Positions 5,997-6,211 of a stretch of 6,211 bases of DNA are shown piece by piece. The DNA lies in contig DBXA01000102.1 in NCBI GenBank assembly GCA_002309235.1, positions 27,927 through 34,137 of the forward strand, in the 5' to 3' direction. The position numbers and the translations under genes are program-made. The stretch's first letter is position 1, and each line of letters opens with the position of its first letter. The notes under the pieces were generated by a model. It had not been told where the DNA came from. It searched no databases and saw only the letters and a program-made list of their open reading frames with translations. Source of the stretch: Christensenella sp. UBA1224. GTDB taxonomy: Bacteria; Bacillota; Clostridia; Christensenellales; Aristaeellaceae.

Positions 5997-6211
5997 TACT
6001 TCTTTACGATGATGAGTGAGTCGTACAGAGGCCTGACCAGATCCTCCATAGGACGGAAAAGATCGGCCGGATGGTTGATCATGGCAAGCCCTTCCGGCTT
6101 TCGCACGATCATGGTGGAAGAGCCTCCGCCATCCGTGTTCATGGCAATGACGGCGCCCGCATCCTTCATAAGGCCCGCAAGCTCTATCAGGGCCGCGCCA
6201 TTCGACCAGGA
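5996..6211 (-). CDS. Phosphodiester glycosidase family protein (NAGPA/DUF2233 domain), C-terminal part
   Basis: The last 71 codons of a gene that enters from the right edge, so its start and any signal peptide lie outside the window. The reading frame is open to the edge and ends in TAA. Visible motifs match the C-terminal end of the NAGPA (N-acetylglucosamine-1-phosphodiester alpha-N-acetylglucosaminidase-like) domain: SNGAALIELAGLMKDAGA, then AMNTDGGGSSTMIV (close to the family's NLDGGGSSTMV), then a PADLFRP-type segment and a final hydrophobic strand SLIIVKK. Bacterial members are usually exported or membrane-anchored and linked to exopolysaccharide or cell-wall glycan metabolism; activity here is inferred from the family. 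One difference is Thr where Leu is usual in N-L-D-GGG. It overlaps murI by one base (TAATG), implying an operon with coupled translation. Confidence 0.75.
   Translation of the reverse strand, partial: SWSNGAALIELAGLMKDAGAVIAMNTDGGGSSTMIVRKPEGLAMINHPADLFRPMEDLVRPLYDSLIIVKK

Overview
The window looks like an ordinary chromosomal housekeeping segment from a bacterium of the Firmicutes, most likely a Clostridia/Lachnospiraceae-type organism with roughly balanced base composition. This rests on three things: clear purine-rich Shine-Dalgarno sites 5-10 nt before most starts, tight same-strand gene packing, and the families present (glutamate racemase, an EF-G-like paralogue, a PfkB hexose kinase, an Est30-type esterase, a family 6 DNA glycosylase). 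The taxon is inferred from style and protein families, not from a marker gene. I see no mobile element, CRISPR array, tRNA, rRNA, phage gene or integration scar.

Layout. Two genes lie on the + strand: a DNA-deoxyinosine (hypoxanthine) glycosylase (26-511) and a Nudix hydrolase (738-1190). The Nudix gene has its own good sigma-70-type promoter (676-704) and very probably starts at GTG 738. The gene-free stretch between them (512-737) holds a stem-loop whose T-tract faces the minus strand. From 1217 to the right edge every gene is on the minus strand. Read in transcription order they are: the C-terminal end of a phosphodiester glycosidase (NAGPA/DUF2233-like) protein running in from the right edge (6211-5996); glutamate racemase murI (5996-5214), joined to it by a TAATG stop/start overlap; a 150-bp gap; an EF-G-like translational GTPase (5063-2982); a strong stem-loop; a PfkB-family 1-phosphofructokinase-like kinase (2915-1986); and, 13 nt later, an alpha/beta-hydrolase carboxylesterase (1972-1217). 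The esterase converges on the Nudix gene with 26 bp between their stops.

How the genes relate. The phosphodiester glycosidase and MurI form a plausible cell-envelope pair, since MurI supplies D-glutamate for peptidoglycan. The EF-G-like gene appears to have its own leader and perhaps its own promoter, and may read through a hairpin into the kinase-esterase pair. The + strand genes fit genome and nucleotide maintenance: base-excision repair of deaminated adenine, and hydrolysis of nucleoside-diphosphate derivatives.

I did not find a convincing undescribed system. The points most worth a second look are the altered G-motifs of the EF-G paralogue (a Tyr at the usual catalytic His position and NQMD in place of NKxD), the lack of a terminator in the convergent gap with the nearest good minus-strand terminator lying beyond the Nudix gene, and the terminator-like hairpin between the EF-G-like gene and the kinase.
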